This document shows positions 25,358 through 36,378 of a DNA stretch of 64,000 nucleotides, in pieces (positions within the stretch are counted from its first letter, which is position 1; every line of letters begins with the position of its first letter). A program made the position numbers and the translations under genes. Origin of the DNA: Craspedostauros australis (Eukaryota; Bacillariophyta; Bacillariophyceae; Mastogloiales; Achnanthaceae). Under the pieces are notes generated by a model. It saw only the letters and a program-made list of their open reading frames with translations, searched no databases and was not told the origin of the DNA. The stretch lies in assembly GCA_026770025.1 (NCBI GenBank), contig JAMXDE010000016.1:310001-374000 (forward strand), written 5' to 3'.

Positions 25358-25378
25358 CGCTGAGTGATGTTGCAGGTC

Positions 25379-25797
25379 ATACTTGGGCTTATAATCTGTG
25401 AAATATGTCCAAACTTACGAATTCGTCCAACGCAAGCTTCCTTTTGCACATTGACGAGCAACTTCATTCTTCCTCAACGACGGCAACAATACTTGGTCCC
25501 ATGACACGCTCATGGATGACTATTCTATTCGTTTAGGAAGCAGCATCCACAAACGTGTACACAGCGTGTTCGCTGATGAAGCGAGAAGCAGTTGATCACT
25601 CCGAGACATTCGCAACGTTGGTCTACATTGATCCAAACATTACGATGCGGATTCTGTGCTGTGCTCCCGGACAGCGTCATGTAAGCACCATGCCATTGCT
25701 GTTCTACTTGCAGTTGCACGTATGTATTCGAGTGGACTATCATTATTTCCATTACCATTCTCGCTGCAATGCACAGAGTGCTCTACTGTCCTCTGGT
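25379..25797. other. Intergenic region upstream of the permuted tRNA gene
   Basis: This lies between the tRNA gene (its 5' flank, minus strand) and the 3' end of the membrane-protein gene. It is AT-rich near 25388-25420, where a Pol III upstream element could sit, but I see no defined motif and no gene. Confidence 0.45.
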
Positions 25798-26775
25798 TTA
25801 GTCCTCGTCGTCTCGGAAGTCGGTGTTGCGGCGTCGTCCACCACCTCCCCCACCGCTGGTGCGGGATGCCTCCTGCTTCCGTTTCCTGGCCTCGGCGGCG
25901 TCCTTGCGCTTCTGCGCTGCCGCACCGTCAGGAACCCCAAAGATGGGCTCCAAAATGGGCCACACGGTCTTTTTCCAGACCTTGCGCAGGCGCTTTTGGA
26001 GGAAGGTGAGGTTGTACCGGACGTTGCGCGCTGCCGTCTTGAGGGGCTGCGGGGCGTATCTGTTCCAGTACTGCTGGATCCAAATGTCATACGTTTCCTG
26101 CAATGTCTCCTTGGCGAGGGTGATGGGCGCCTCGTCTTCCTCCCAGCCCAGAAAGTAGCCGTAGTCGTGGTACTTGCGCTCGAGCTTCTTGACGAGGAGG
26201 GGGTAGTCGCCGTAGTGCTTGGAGAGGATCTTGGGCACGTCCTCGAGCTTGGAGGGATCGTGCTTCTCGTAAAAGCTGAGCACGCGCTTGCGTGGCACGG
26301 AGCCCATGCCGAGGCGGAAGCCGACCTGTCCCAACACGTGGTTGCGCTGCATGAAGTTCCCGAGGTAGTCGCTGGCGAAAATCAATGCCGGCAGCAGGGT
26401 GGAGCCGGTCATGATGATGAGCAGGATGAGCGGGGTGGACTTGATGCCCTTTGGCTGCGGTGTGCGTGGGAGGTCCTTGTCGCAGCAGTCGTTCATCTTT
26501 TTCTTCTTGCTCTTCTTTTTCTTCTTCTTGGGGACGAGCATGTCATTTTCATCCTCCGCGGTTTCGTTCTCGGCAGGGGCCTCATCGGCGGAGTCGTCCT
26601 CCTCGACGTTGGCCTCGCTCATGCCCGGTGGCATCGGGATGTCGGCTGGTCCGAAGTCATGGCTGCCGGTGGCAGCACCCAATCCGCCGGCGTCCGCGAA
26701 GAAGCTGTTGGCTGTCGCCTTCTCTTCCTCCTTTCGGTTGCGACGACGCAATTTTCCCTCTGCTCCGCGTGCCAT
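25798..26775 (-). CDS. Single-span membrane protein of unknown function, Lys-rich and Gly/Arg-rich
   Basis: The start was placed at MARGAEGKLRRRN (26775), giving 325 residues. The frame stays open upstream to 27051, but that part is Gln/His/Thr-rich and reads like untranslated leader. Seen in order: a basic N-terminus, an acidic stretch, a poly-Lys run (about residues 82-93), a hydrophobic span at about 113-136 (STPLILLIIMTGSTLLPALIF), then a well-ordered helical region with many aromatic and basic residues (HYGDYPLLVKKLERKYHDYGYFLGW, later YNLTFLQKRLRKVWKK). A Gly/Arg-rich tail ends in Asp-Glu-Asp. One membrane anchor with a large folded domain behind it suggests an ER or other endomembrane protein. 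I do not recognise the family. Confidence 0.7.
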   Translation of the reverse strand: MARGAEGKLRRRNRKEEEKATANSFFADAGGLGAATGSHDFGPADIPMPPGMSEANVEEDDSADEAPAENETAEDENDMLVPKKKKKKSKKKKMNDCCDKDLPRTPQPKGIKSTPLILLIIMTGSTLLPALIFASDYLGNFMQRNHVLGQVGFRLGMGSVPRKRVLSFYEKHDPSKLEDVPKILSKHYGDYPLLVKKLERKYHDYGYFLGWEEDEAPITLAKETLQETYDIWIQQYWNRYAPQPLKTAARNVRYNLTFLQKRLRKVWKKTVWPILEPIFGVPDGAAAQKRKDAAEARKRKQEASRTSGGGGGGRRRNTDFRDDED

Positions 26776-27387
26776 CTTTTCTAGTCTTCTTCCTTCTTTG
26801 GATAGTATTATAGAATACTTGTATTGGTTGTTGCTTGTTGGTTGAATAGAGGGACGATGCTGCGGCTGCTCCTTCTGTGATTTGTGATGTTGCTGTGGCC
26901 TCACTCGTTTGCTTGACTTGTGAGGCGCGAGGTGTGTTGTTTGCGTTGCTTGTGCGTTGCTCAAGCGATGACCGTTGATGAGGTAGCCGCAAACAGGTTC
27001 AACTTGGGTTTCGTTCTTCCACGTGTCAGGTGATTGAGCCGATGTGGCCACTTTCGACCAATTCGACTACAGTACGTCAGCGTCATTGTCGGCCACAAGA
27101 CATCACAAATGACACTCGGCCAAAACAGGAAAGGCATCATTTTTCTTGTTTTCTCTCGCTCACTCTGTCTGTTCGTACTCTCACTGTTCCTGTGTAGAGA
27201 CTCTCTCCGGAGCGTCCTCGATGATGGAATCCTTTGCTACTATTATACGAGCCATTATATTGTTGATGAAGTGCAGATCAGAATAGAACATAAATAGGCC
27301 AGTTCTTCTCCATCCTAGCATACTCCAGTACACATGTGCTATTCTCTTCCAATGCTCGCACCGCACATGTACCAATAGCTCCAACTT
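26776..27387. other. Intergenic region, no gene recognised
   Basis: This is the upstream flank of the membrane-protein gene and the 3' flank of HIS6. Apart from the in-frame but low-complexity extension up to 27051 noted for the neighbouring gene, I see nothing coding. Confidence 0.5.
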
Positions 27388-28185
27388 CTATTGCTGCTCC
27401 TTGCTGTGCCATGACACGACGTCGCTGTACGGTAGCTTTCCGCCGAAGCAATCCAGAGCGCTTCCCACGGTGGCATCCACCTTGCCCTTTCCGATCTTCT
27501 TGATGAGCTCCAGATCCTCGATGGAGCGCACGCCTCCGGCGTAGGTCACCGGCACGCTGCTGTGATTTCCGAGCAGCTCCACGAGATCCTCCAAGATGCC
27601 GCATTGCTTGCCTTCCACATCCACGCCGTGCACCAAGAATTCGTCGCAGTAGTTGGAGAGCTCCACCAGATTCTGCGGCGTCACCTTGTAATCGGTGAAG
27701 GTCTGCCACTTGTTGGTCACGACGTAGTAGTCGCCCTCCGGTTCCTCCGGCTTCCTTCGGCAGGACAGGTCCAGCACCAGCTTCTCCTTGCCCCCGCAGA
27801 TGGTGACCAGCTCCTTGAGGCGTTCCATGTGGATCTGGCCATTGGAGAAGACGTGGGACGTGACGATGATGTGCGATGCGCCTGCGTCGAGCCACTCCTT
27901 GGCGTTGGTGTTGTTGACGCCGCCGCCGACCTGCAGTCCATTGGGGTACGCCTGCAGGGCCGATCGGGCCGCGTCCTTGTTGCCGGGTCCCAGCATGATA
28001 ACGTGACCACCCGTCAGCTTGTCGTCCTGGTACATCTTGGCGTAATCGGCGGCAGGCCGGTCCGTCTCGAAGTTGGTGCTGAGGGCAGCATCCTCAGCAG
28101 TCTTTCCTGCCTCGGTCGCCAGCGTCGATCCCACGATCTGCTTCACCTGGCCGTTGTGCAGGTCAATGCACGGACGGAACTTCAT
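27388..28185 (-). CDS. HIS6: ProFAR isomerase, histidine biosynthesis (HIS6/HisA type)
   Basis: The intronless frame encodes 265 residues, the usual length for the eukaryotic enzyme. It opens MKFRPCIDLHNGQVKQIVG, the phosphate-barrel start of HisA/HIS6 with the catalytic Asp at position 8. Further hallmarks are LQVGGGVN, SHIIVTSHVF, EFLVHGVDVEGKQCG (second catalytic Asp) and VPVTYAGGVRS with a C-terminal VDATVGSALD phosphate-binding loop. The enzyme isomerises ProFAR to PRFAR (Amadori rearrangement) as the fourth step of histidine synthesis. No targeting leader is visible at this start, although many algal histidine enzymes act in the plastid. A TATA-like ATATATATAA lies about 180 bases upstream. 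The identification is very secure. Confidence 0.96.
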   Translation of the reverse strand: MKFRPCIDLHNGQVKQIVGSTLATEAGKTAEDAALSTNFETDRPAADYAKMYQDDKLTGGHVIMLGPGNKDAARSALQAYPNGLQVGGGVNNTNAKEWLDAGASHIIVTSHVFSNGQIHMERLKELVTICGGKEKLVLDLSCRRKPEEPEGDYYVVTNKWQTFTDYKVTPQNLVELSNYCDEFLVHGVDVEGKQCGILEDLVELLGNHSSVPVTYAGGVRSIEDLELIKKIGKGKVDATVGSALDCFGGKLPYSDVVSWHSKEQQ

Positions 28186-29175
<990 letters not shown>

Positions 29176-29203
29176 TGTTCGCTATTATTACCTTGCTGCT
29201 CGA

Positions 29204-31643
29204 CTATTCCTCCTCTTCAGATTCGTCGCTGCCGGAATCGCCACTGGAATCGTCACTGGGGGCATCAGAATCGCTGTCGCCACTGCCATCCGATTCCTCT
29301 GATGACTCCTGTGGATCTTCATCCACCCCCAAACGCTCGTGTGTGCTCACTCCGATCCAGTCCATGTCTGCAGGATCAACGATGTCCGCAATGGGCACAT
29401 CAATCCCTCCTTCCACCTCCATCCCCTGAGCTTGCACCGTCTCTGGAGCAAGCACATCCTCGTCCACAGCATCCTTGTTTGCAGCAGCCTCATCTGCAGC
29501 AGCCTCATCCACAGCAGCCTGTCGTGCAGCAGCCTCATCCACAGCAGCCTGTCGTGCAGCAGCCTCATCTGCAGCCTTGTCCGCAGCAGCCTGGTGTGCA
29601 GCAGCCCATTGTGCAGCCTCGTTTGCAACTGCCTGTTTTGCAGCAGCATCGTTTGCTGCCTTGCTTGCAGCAGCCTGTTGTGCTGCCAGCTCCAGCCTCT
29701 CCGCCTCATCAGCCAGAGCATTCGCTCTCACTGCTCTGGCTCTGGCCTCTGCTGCCGTTGGCGCCTTGGACGGCGCGGCTTGGAGGACCGGGGCTGCTGG
29801 TGGCGCGGCTTGGAGGACTGGAGCTGCTGGTGGCGCGGCTTGGAGGACTGGGGCTGCTGGTGGCACGACGGCGGCGCCACTGGCGCGAGGAGCGGGAGGC
29901 GGCATCAACGGAAAGTACCCGCTCGCCATGGCGATGCCCTTGGCGATGGCGGCCACTACATCCTTGGTGGGTGTTGTTGTTGGTACTGGCGTTGGTGTTG
30001 GTGTTGGTGTTGGTGATTGTGCTGGTGTTGGTGTTGGTGTTGGTTTGGCGGGGTGGTGTGCAACCTTTTTGGATTTTGTGGCACGATGGGTTTTGGACTT
30101 GCGCCGATGCTTGGACTTGCGCACCTTGTGTGAGGTCTTGGTGGGCTTGCCTGGACACGCGTCGTACCGGCTGCTGGTGACGCTGATGGATTTTGCTGAG
30201 CAGCTGCTGTCACCGCGAGGCACAGCGCCAGGACCCTCCGGGAAGGACGCCCCAAACACGCCTTCGTGCTGTTGGAAGAGTTCAGGGAAGCAGAAAGAAG
30301 TTCGTGAGTGGGAGTGCGCGCGCTTTTGTCACCCATCCAGTCGTCGTTGATCGTGGAATTCGCTCGGTTATTTCGTTTCATGTACTTACCTGTATGGCCG
30401 CCACCTTCTCGTACGTGGAGGGTGCGTAGTGTGTAGCGGTTCCGATGGTGGAGTCATCGCAACGGGAGGGCACACATGTGATGCGCGTGTTCAGGTCAAC
30501 ACGGCGTTGTGGCGTAGTAGCCCCAACACGCGACAAGCCAACGAATACGGATCGTTTATTTGCAGAACGAGCTTTTGGAACGACAGAAACGATGGGGTGA
30601 GAACTGTGTTGTTCGACAACGCGCACAATCAACACAGATGCCCTCACCACGCTCTCCTTGTCGTTCGTAGTTACCTCCATCTCCATGTAGTTGATACCGC
30701 TGAGAACGCCATCGCTGGCGCGCTCGAATCGATTCGTGACAGCGAACGGCAAATCCACTTTCTGCGTGCGCACTGGTACTCCTTCGCGCTTTTTCATGCG
30801 CGACATTGCCTTAGCTGTAGCATTCACACGCGCCTTTTCGTCATCGAACGTTGTCACCCACGACTGGTTGGCAAGAGCAAAATCATCGCGCAATTGCTCA
30901 TGGAGAAGTTCAACGTTTGCAAGAGCAGCGTTTTGCATCACTTCAAGCACGACAGACATGCCCCCAGGCGCAACATGCACGCGAAGGTCTTTGTGGCAAG
31001 TGCCACCGGTGAGTTCAAACGCGAGATCGATGACGCGTTCGCCATTCGCGTTGCGGTAGAAGGTGCGGGTCACAGGAAGATTTTGGTGGTTGTTGGCATC
31101 GAGCCACTTCATGACGTCGGCGTCAGTGGTGGCGACAGGTGATGGAGGAGCAGCTTTGGTCATGGCTGGTAGGATGGTGGTGTTTGTTCGTTGCAGTGGT
31201 GGTGGCTGCGTTGTAGCGTTGTTGTCGTTGTCGTTGTCGTTGTCCAGGTTGGTGAGGTCGATGTCTGGTCGGATCATTCGAGAAGCTTCTCGAATTTCCC
31301 TGGCGTTCGCAGCAAGCTCGGAAACGGTTGGAGATTCGTTTGCGTCTTTCCCGACTGAATCAAAATTATGAGTCACGTATTATGAGTCACGCATGTATCC
31401 GTCAAACAAGTCGCGTCATGCACACGTCACAGATTCAAGGCACTCACTTTTTTCTTGTTGGACCTTGGCGCGAAGTTTCGCCAGGTTTCTCGGAAATTCG
31501 CTTTCGATGAATTGGCGCGCAATGCTGGACCTCCTCCACACCTCTTTTCCGTCCCACTCTGGTTTGATGATGCCCTCTCGCACTTGCTCTTTGAGGGTCT
31601 GCACTAGGTTGCTGCTGTAGATCCAGCGTTTCGGTTTCGCCAT
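29204..31643 (-). CDS. 741-residue protein of unknown function with acidic and Ala-rich C-terminus
   Basis: Three exons are read: complement(31448-31643), complement(30390-31354) and complement(29204-30268). Introns have GTGAGT/CAG and GTAAGT/CAG borders and keep frame (phases 1 and 0). It starts MAKPKRWIYSSNLV. The first about 65 residues are a charged helical module. The middle (about residues 150-310) has alternating strands such as GERVIDLAFELTGG, DLRVHVAPGGMSVVLEV and INYMEMEVTTND, which loosely recalls an HSP20/p23-like beta sandwich. Exon 3 is low complexity: a Lys/Arg cluster (possible nuclear signal), Thr-Pro repeats, three copies of PPAAPVLQAA, Ala-rich heptad-like repeats and a Ser/Asp/Glu tail. 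The transposase gene starts 1.37 kb away on the opposite strand, so this could be an accessory gene of that element. That link is inference. Confidence 0.65.
29771..29865 (-). repeat. 30-bp tandem repeat, three copies, coding
   Basis: Three near-identical 30-base units in exon 3 of the 741-residue gene each encode the decapeptide PPAAPVLQAA. The copies differ by only one or two bases, so the duplication is recent or kept uniform by slippage. Confidence 0.85.
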
Positions 31644-33011
31644 CGTGCTTTTTGTGTGGTATTGCAAGCGTACAAACAAAAGGCAGCCTCTCCACCTCCC
31701 TTGCACTACATCTGCTGCTCATCCTGAGGTTGACGCGGTCTCCTGTGCATCGAAACCATTCAGCTTTCTATTCGTCTGCCTAGTAGTCTTCGAAGTGGTC
31801 ATACTCTGTTGCACACGAACAGAAGCACTATTATAGTCTTGTTTTGATGTCCCGTCATGAAATATCTGGACATCTGTTCAGCTCAGTGACACACATTATA
31901 AAATTTTGTGTCCCACAATACCACGCATGATCGTGCCAGTGGAAGCACGTTCAATCGTCACAAGTCATCGTGAAATCATCTCAAAGTCATTGCTCTTCCA
32001 TCCCCAAAAAGAATTACAATCGCAATTCCACCCGGAATTACAAAATAAATTATTTTGGAATTCTTGGCGTATTCTTCATCTCACCACGATGGCAGTGTTG
32101 CCTATTTCTCTTTTTTGCTCCGATTGCTGGGGATAAACGGTCGGAATTACAAAATAAATTATGTTTGCAATACCGTTGGGCCTTTTCATTTGTTTCTTTC
32201 TTGTTTGACTTTTTCCGTTGTCCTTGGGGACGGCAAGGAAGGATTGCAACTAGCGCTACAATGACTCCTGATTCTGTCAATGACGCTGGATACAGATGTT
32301 CACCGCCTCACTGAGGCCTTGTTCTTGAGCTTGGTACGAATGTCATGCCATGGAGGTTCGTCATTGGCGGAATCGTGGGTGCCTGCGCCTCGTCGCGTCG
32401 CTGGTACTGGTGACATGCCCCATGTGGCCAGCGCGGCCACCTGCGAGTGCGCAACCAGGCATCACATGCACTAGCAATGTTCGTTGCCTGACCGAGCAAG
32501 CCGATCGCATCAGCTCCAACAACGGACTAGGGCAGTCTACCAATCCATAGAAGTCTTGCATACACGAGTCACCACAATTGTATTCTGTTGTCTTGCGCTT
32601 GCCTGCTCTGCGCTCTACTCCCACGTTGATGTTGCAAGTCGCAATGACCAGCGAAACAGACAGTCCAATTCATCACAGCATGTCTCGTTCCTTTAGGCCA
32701 CGTAGGACATGCGGATACACCAAAGGAGGGATCACACATTGTCCGTTGCAAATGAAGTCGTGGGAGGATGGAGCACGACTTCCACACCGAATGCCGTACG
32801 CACATGCTTTGAGTTGGCAAAAACTGGTGCAGCTAATTCATAGACTACATGGTCATCATCAGGCAATTATGTTAGCAACAACAAGCCACTTCCTCCATGA
32901 CCAGCAAACTTGACACTGCTACTATTGCCACACAAAACGTAGTCTTCGTTGAAACCAACACGAACTTGCATTCCACATAGTCGAATCACAACTCAGGCAC
33001 GACTCACAGAC
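31644..33011. other. Intergenic region between divergent 741-residue gene and transposase
   Basis: About 1.37 kb without a supported gene. It contains a 20-base direct repeat (32034-32053 and 32143-32162) in AT-rich sequence. It would be the shared promoter region if the two flanking genes belong to one mobile element. Confidence 0.55.
32034..32162 (+). repeat. 20-bp direct repeat, 109 bp apart
   Basis: The sequence GGAATTACAAAATAAATTAT occurs at 32034-32053 and again, base for base, at 32143-32162. A degenerate partial relative (GAATTACAAT) lies just upstream near 32011. The repeat sits between the divergent 741-residue gene and the transposase and could be a transposase-binding or promoter repeat; that role is inference. 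Confidence 0.85.
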
Positions 33012-34026
33012 ATGGATTCGGCAGCGGAGAGTACCAGTGCTGGTGAATTTGCAGCCGAAGGATTTTTGCTGATGGGAGACAACGTGCATCACCGCGACAT
33101 GGACACCCTCAATGATGCACAGTTGCGTAATTTTCGCGCGATGTTTGGCACCGATCCGTCCATCACTCACCTCCTCTGGGAAGACCTGATTGGCACAGGT
33201 CTTCTCCCCTGCAATGCGAAGCCGAAGCACCTCCTTTGGATGTGCGCGTTCCTCCGAATGTACCTGTCTGAGACAGTGGTGGCGCGGATGATGAACACCA
33301 GCGCGAAAACTTTCCGCCAGTGGGCGTGGGTCATGGCTAGAGCCGTTGAGGAGTTGCGTCATGACATCGTAAGTGCAGCACATGAGAACCCCGACCGATG
33401 CGAACTCTTTTTTTTCGCCTACCACGACTCACTCACAATTTTCGTTCGTGACTGCTCGTATCCATCTTGTTTGCCTACAGATTGACCTAGACAACCGCTT
33501 TATTGACGCAGACAGAAATGGGAGCGCTTTCTTGACTGTCGACGGCACTGACTTTCGCACTAACGACCCCAAACCGTTTAACAAGGTGTGGTACTCGCAC
33601 AAGTTCAAGGCTGCTGGTGTGAGGTACGAAGTTGCTGTTTCCATAAGCAGAGGAGACATTGTTTGGGTGAATGGCCCCTATCCGTGTGGATACATGAATG
33701 ACCTGGGCATCTTCCGCTCGGACCTCAAGCAAGCAATTCGGGCAGACGAGGTCGTCATTGCTGATAACGGCTACAGAGGGGATGACAAAGTGTTCCCGCC
33801 CACCTTCAAAGCTGATGGCATTCTTCGTGCTCGCCACGAAACGATTAACGGTAGATTGAAGCAGTGGGGCTGTTTGGGACAGAAGTGGCGACATCACGTG
33901 GACAAACACCACACAGCCTTCCATGCGGTGGCGGTCATCACCCAAATCGAACTAGGGAACGGCTATCCAGCGTTCGACGTTAACAAGGCGCTGTCCACAG
34001 CCCGACAGCGAATGGGTCACGACTAG
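33012..34026 (+). CDS. PIF/Harbinger-like transposase (DDE_Tnp_4 type)
   Basis: Two exons, 33012-33368 and 33481-34026, are joined in phase 0 (GTAAGT donor, CTACAG acceptor), giving 300 residues from MDSAAEST. Residues about 75-119 hold a helix-turn-helix-like stretch (ETVVARMMNTSAKTFRQWAW). The catalytic core follows the diatom-type Harbinger pattern: first Asp 140 in TVDGTDF, second Asp 214 in IADNGYRG, and Glu 239 in RHETINGRLKQWG, with YSHKFKAAGVRYEV and WVNGPYPCG between. These three acidic residues bind the metal ions for DNA strand transfer. All appear intact and there is no stop or frameshift, so the enzyme may still be functional. I found no convincing terminal inverted repeats around it. 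The element borders are therefore unknown. Confidence 0.88.
33012..34026 (+). mobile_element. Core of a PIF/Harbinger-type DNA transposon, borders undefined
   Basis: The interval marks only the transposase gene. Harbinger elements usually carry a second DNA-binding protein gene and short terminal inverted repeats with 3-bp target duplications. The divergent 741-residue gene is the only candidate partner. No matching inverted repeats were found by eye in the flanks. Confidence 0.55.
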
Positions 34027-36378
34027 ACTGTACATTGCATTAAATTAAACACACGTGTCATATGGAATTTATCAGTCTAATAATTGAACGTCTCTGCGAG
34101 TTGGCACCACACGAATGGGATAGAGGAGAGTACTAATCTGTTCGATTAAGTTCCGTCTCTACAAACGCTGGTTTGTCATGGCAGATGGCAAAACTTCGTC
34201 GAACAGGCAAGCACTGCACTGAAGTGGCTTTGTTGTGTGTGGGGTACGAAATGGGAGGGGGGTTTCGGGGGGCATAGCAATGTTGTTGGGGAGGTGCGAT
34301 GCACAGGAAACACCGGCGGTCGAGAAGGCACAAACAACGTTGGGCTATCGTGTGTGTTGTGTCCATGTTGCGATTAAGTGTGTGGGAAGCATGAGGGACA
34401 CGACGCCGGTTGCCAGAACAGACTCCCATGCTGGAAGGTCGGGAATGACGGGAACAGAGACGACTGATTGTGCGACCACTGCGAGTCAGAAGGCGGAGAC
34501 GAAAGAGCGGAAGGCCAAGACGAAAGGGCGGAAGGATGGATGATGCAGAACAAACAACAAGTGTGTACAGCTGCCTGTCGTGTGTCTCCGTTGGACGGAA
34601 AATGTGGCCGATCGGTCACGCCGACCACGGGGGGAGGAGGAGCTGTGCGTGGGTTGGACTAAGATGACCACGGCATGATGATTGAGTCTCGGCATCAGTT
34701 CGTGCAATGAAAGGGAGGTGGCACCAGCAACCATTCCAACCTCATTGGCGGAGACAAACGGAAGACCCGAGGAAGAATGGAACACCCTGGCGACATGGTG
34801 GCAACACAGTAAGTGGCATGCGATGAACAAGCTGAAGAACGATGGTGACGCACCAGCGTCATTTTGACTCCAAGAGAATGTGGTTCGTTAAAGCATCGGA
34901 ATTCGCGCGTAAAAACACATGAAATGAGGTGGAGAACACCGTTTTTGTATGAAAAAGTATTTTTCTGATGCACTAATGATGGAGATTACCGCGCCTCCCT
35001 GGTGGTTCCTGTGGAGAGGGAGAGGGAGAGGGACAGGTGATTGTGTTCTTGATCAGTCGACACGCAACATCACTCCACTCTCCCTTGCCTTGTGAAGGGC
35101 CACGGAGAGGCAGTTTCGAAGGTTGAACACAGTCCCGTTGCCTTCTCTCTGTGACTCTGTGTGCCTATTTTGCGCAATGTTTGCGTGGTGTTTGACATGA
35201 CCATTTGTGTCTCGTGGTGACGAGCGTTCTGTTGTCATCGTCGACGGCGTTGTTGATGATACCGCACCCACGAACCTGTCTTCATGCCCTCGACGAGCAT
35301 CTGTTGTCCTTCAACCCCGTTCCGACGAAATAGAGCCGTTCTGTCATCACTTCTGCACATGTTTGACAGTTTGGATCAACCAGAGATCAACCAGCCAAGA
35401 GGCAATCAAGCTACAGCGACAACCAAGAGACGGGGGGCTCTATACAGGTACACCCTCGACTTATAATTAGCAGGGGAGAGAGAAGGAACGAAGCAAGAGC
35501 GACAACGAGAGCAGCGCACAAGCCCGCGACATCATTGTCAGCAATCCCCTTTCTCGTTGCAGGGACACGCACGTCACACCACGCCGCGCCACGTCGAGCC
35601 ACTTCTGTTCTGTGTGACCAGCATCGACGAGGCGTTTGAGGAACACGGGGCCCTGTTGACTTGGAAGTGGGGACAACAAGGAAGCAGCGCCAAAAACGAG
35701 AATAACGTCCGCCGCGGCACCAAAATTACCTCGCACACACCAAACACAGGGAGAGACCTGTCTGCCAAGCGCCCTGTGTGTACAACATCTGCCCCTCTTG
35801 CGTACAAGTGCCACACCGGTACTTCCTTCGCACGTATCTATTCGTGCAAAAAGCAAGGACGCAAGGATTCGCCAGTGTACGAGTGCGAGCAGCAGGTAGG
35901 CATCAGAGCTCCCACAAAGGCGCGAGCAATTCTCGCCAAGCAGCTCGTCACGTGCGTGCAAGACACTCGCTGCAACGAAATAGGAGGCCCTACACGAGGA
36001 GAACAAGGAGCGCGCTTTATCACCCTGTCCCCATCTCTTCACACCGTCCCGCACATCATACTGCACATCATACCACAGATCACACCGCGTTCACTCCATT
36101 CCACAGCCTCCCGTCGGAATAAGACTGCCTTTGTGACCGTTGCTGTTCGTGCAGCGTCTCCTGCACCCATCCTCTTGCACAGTCGTAGCTGTAGCTCGTA
36201 CACAAACACTCCACCCAGGTCTGTGGGCAGCTTCCACCACAACCACACGAACCACCCATCCTTCACCGTTCCACGCCGCTCCACGCCGCTTCGCACCGTG
36301 AACAAAGAAAGGAGACAACGACAGAAGCATAGTCTAGCATTCTACCACAGAGCTCTTCGAGCCCATTTGCTCATCCAC
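34027..36378. other. Intergenic region and leader of the histidine kinase gene
   Basis: The left part (34027-35550) has G-rich and purine-rich patches near 34255-34275 and 35018-35036, and no gene that I can support. From 35557 to 36378 the frame of the kinase is open without a stop for 274 codons. That extension is Thr/His/Ser/Arg-rich with no domain, so I treat it as untranslated leader rather than protein. Confidence 0.5.

Noticed and set aside
25323-25378. A truncated 56-base tRNA using the upstream GACCTGC as acceptor strand
   Set aside because: It leaves only 25 bases between acceptor and T-arm, too few for the D and anticodon arms. The downstream GACCTGT half supplies both arms with full pairing.
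34235-34830. Open frames on both strands in the G-rich region after the transposase
   Set aside because: Composition is simple and purine-biased, with no motif or splice structure.
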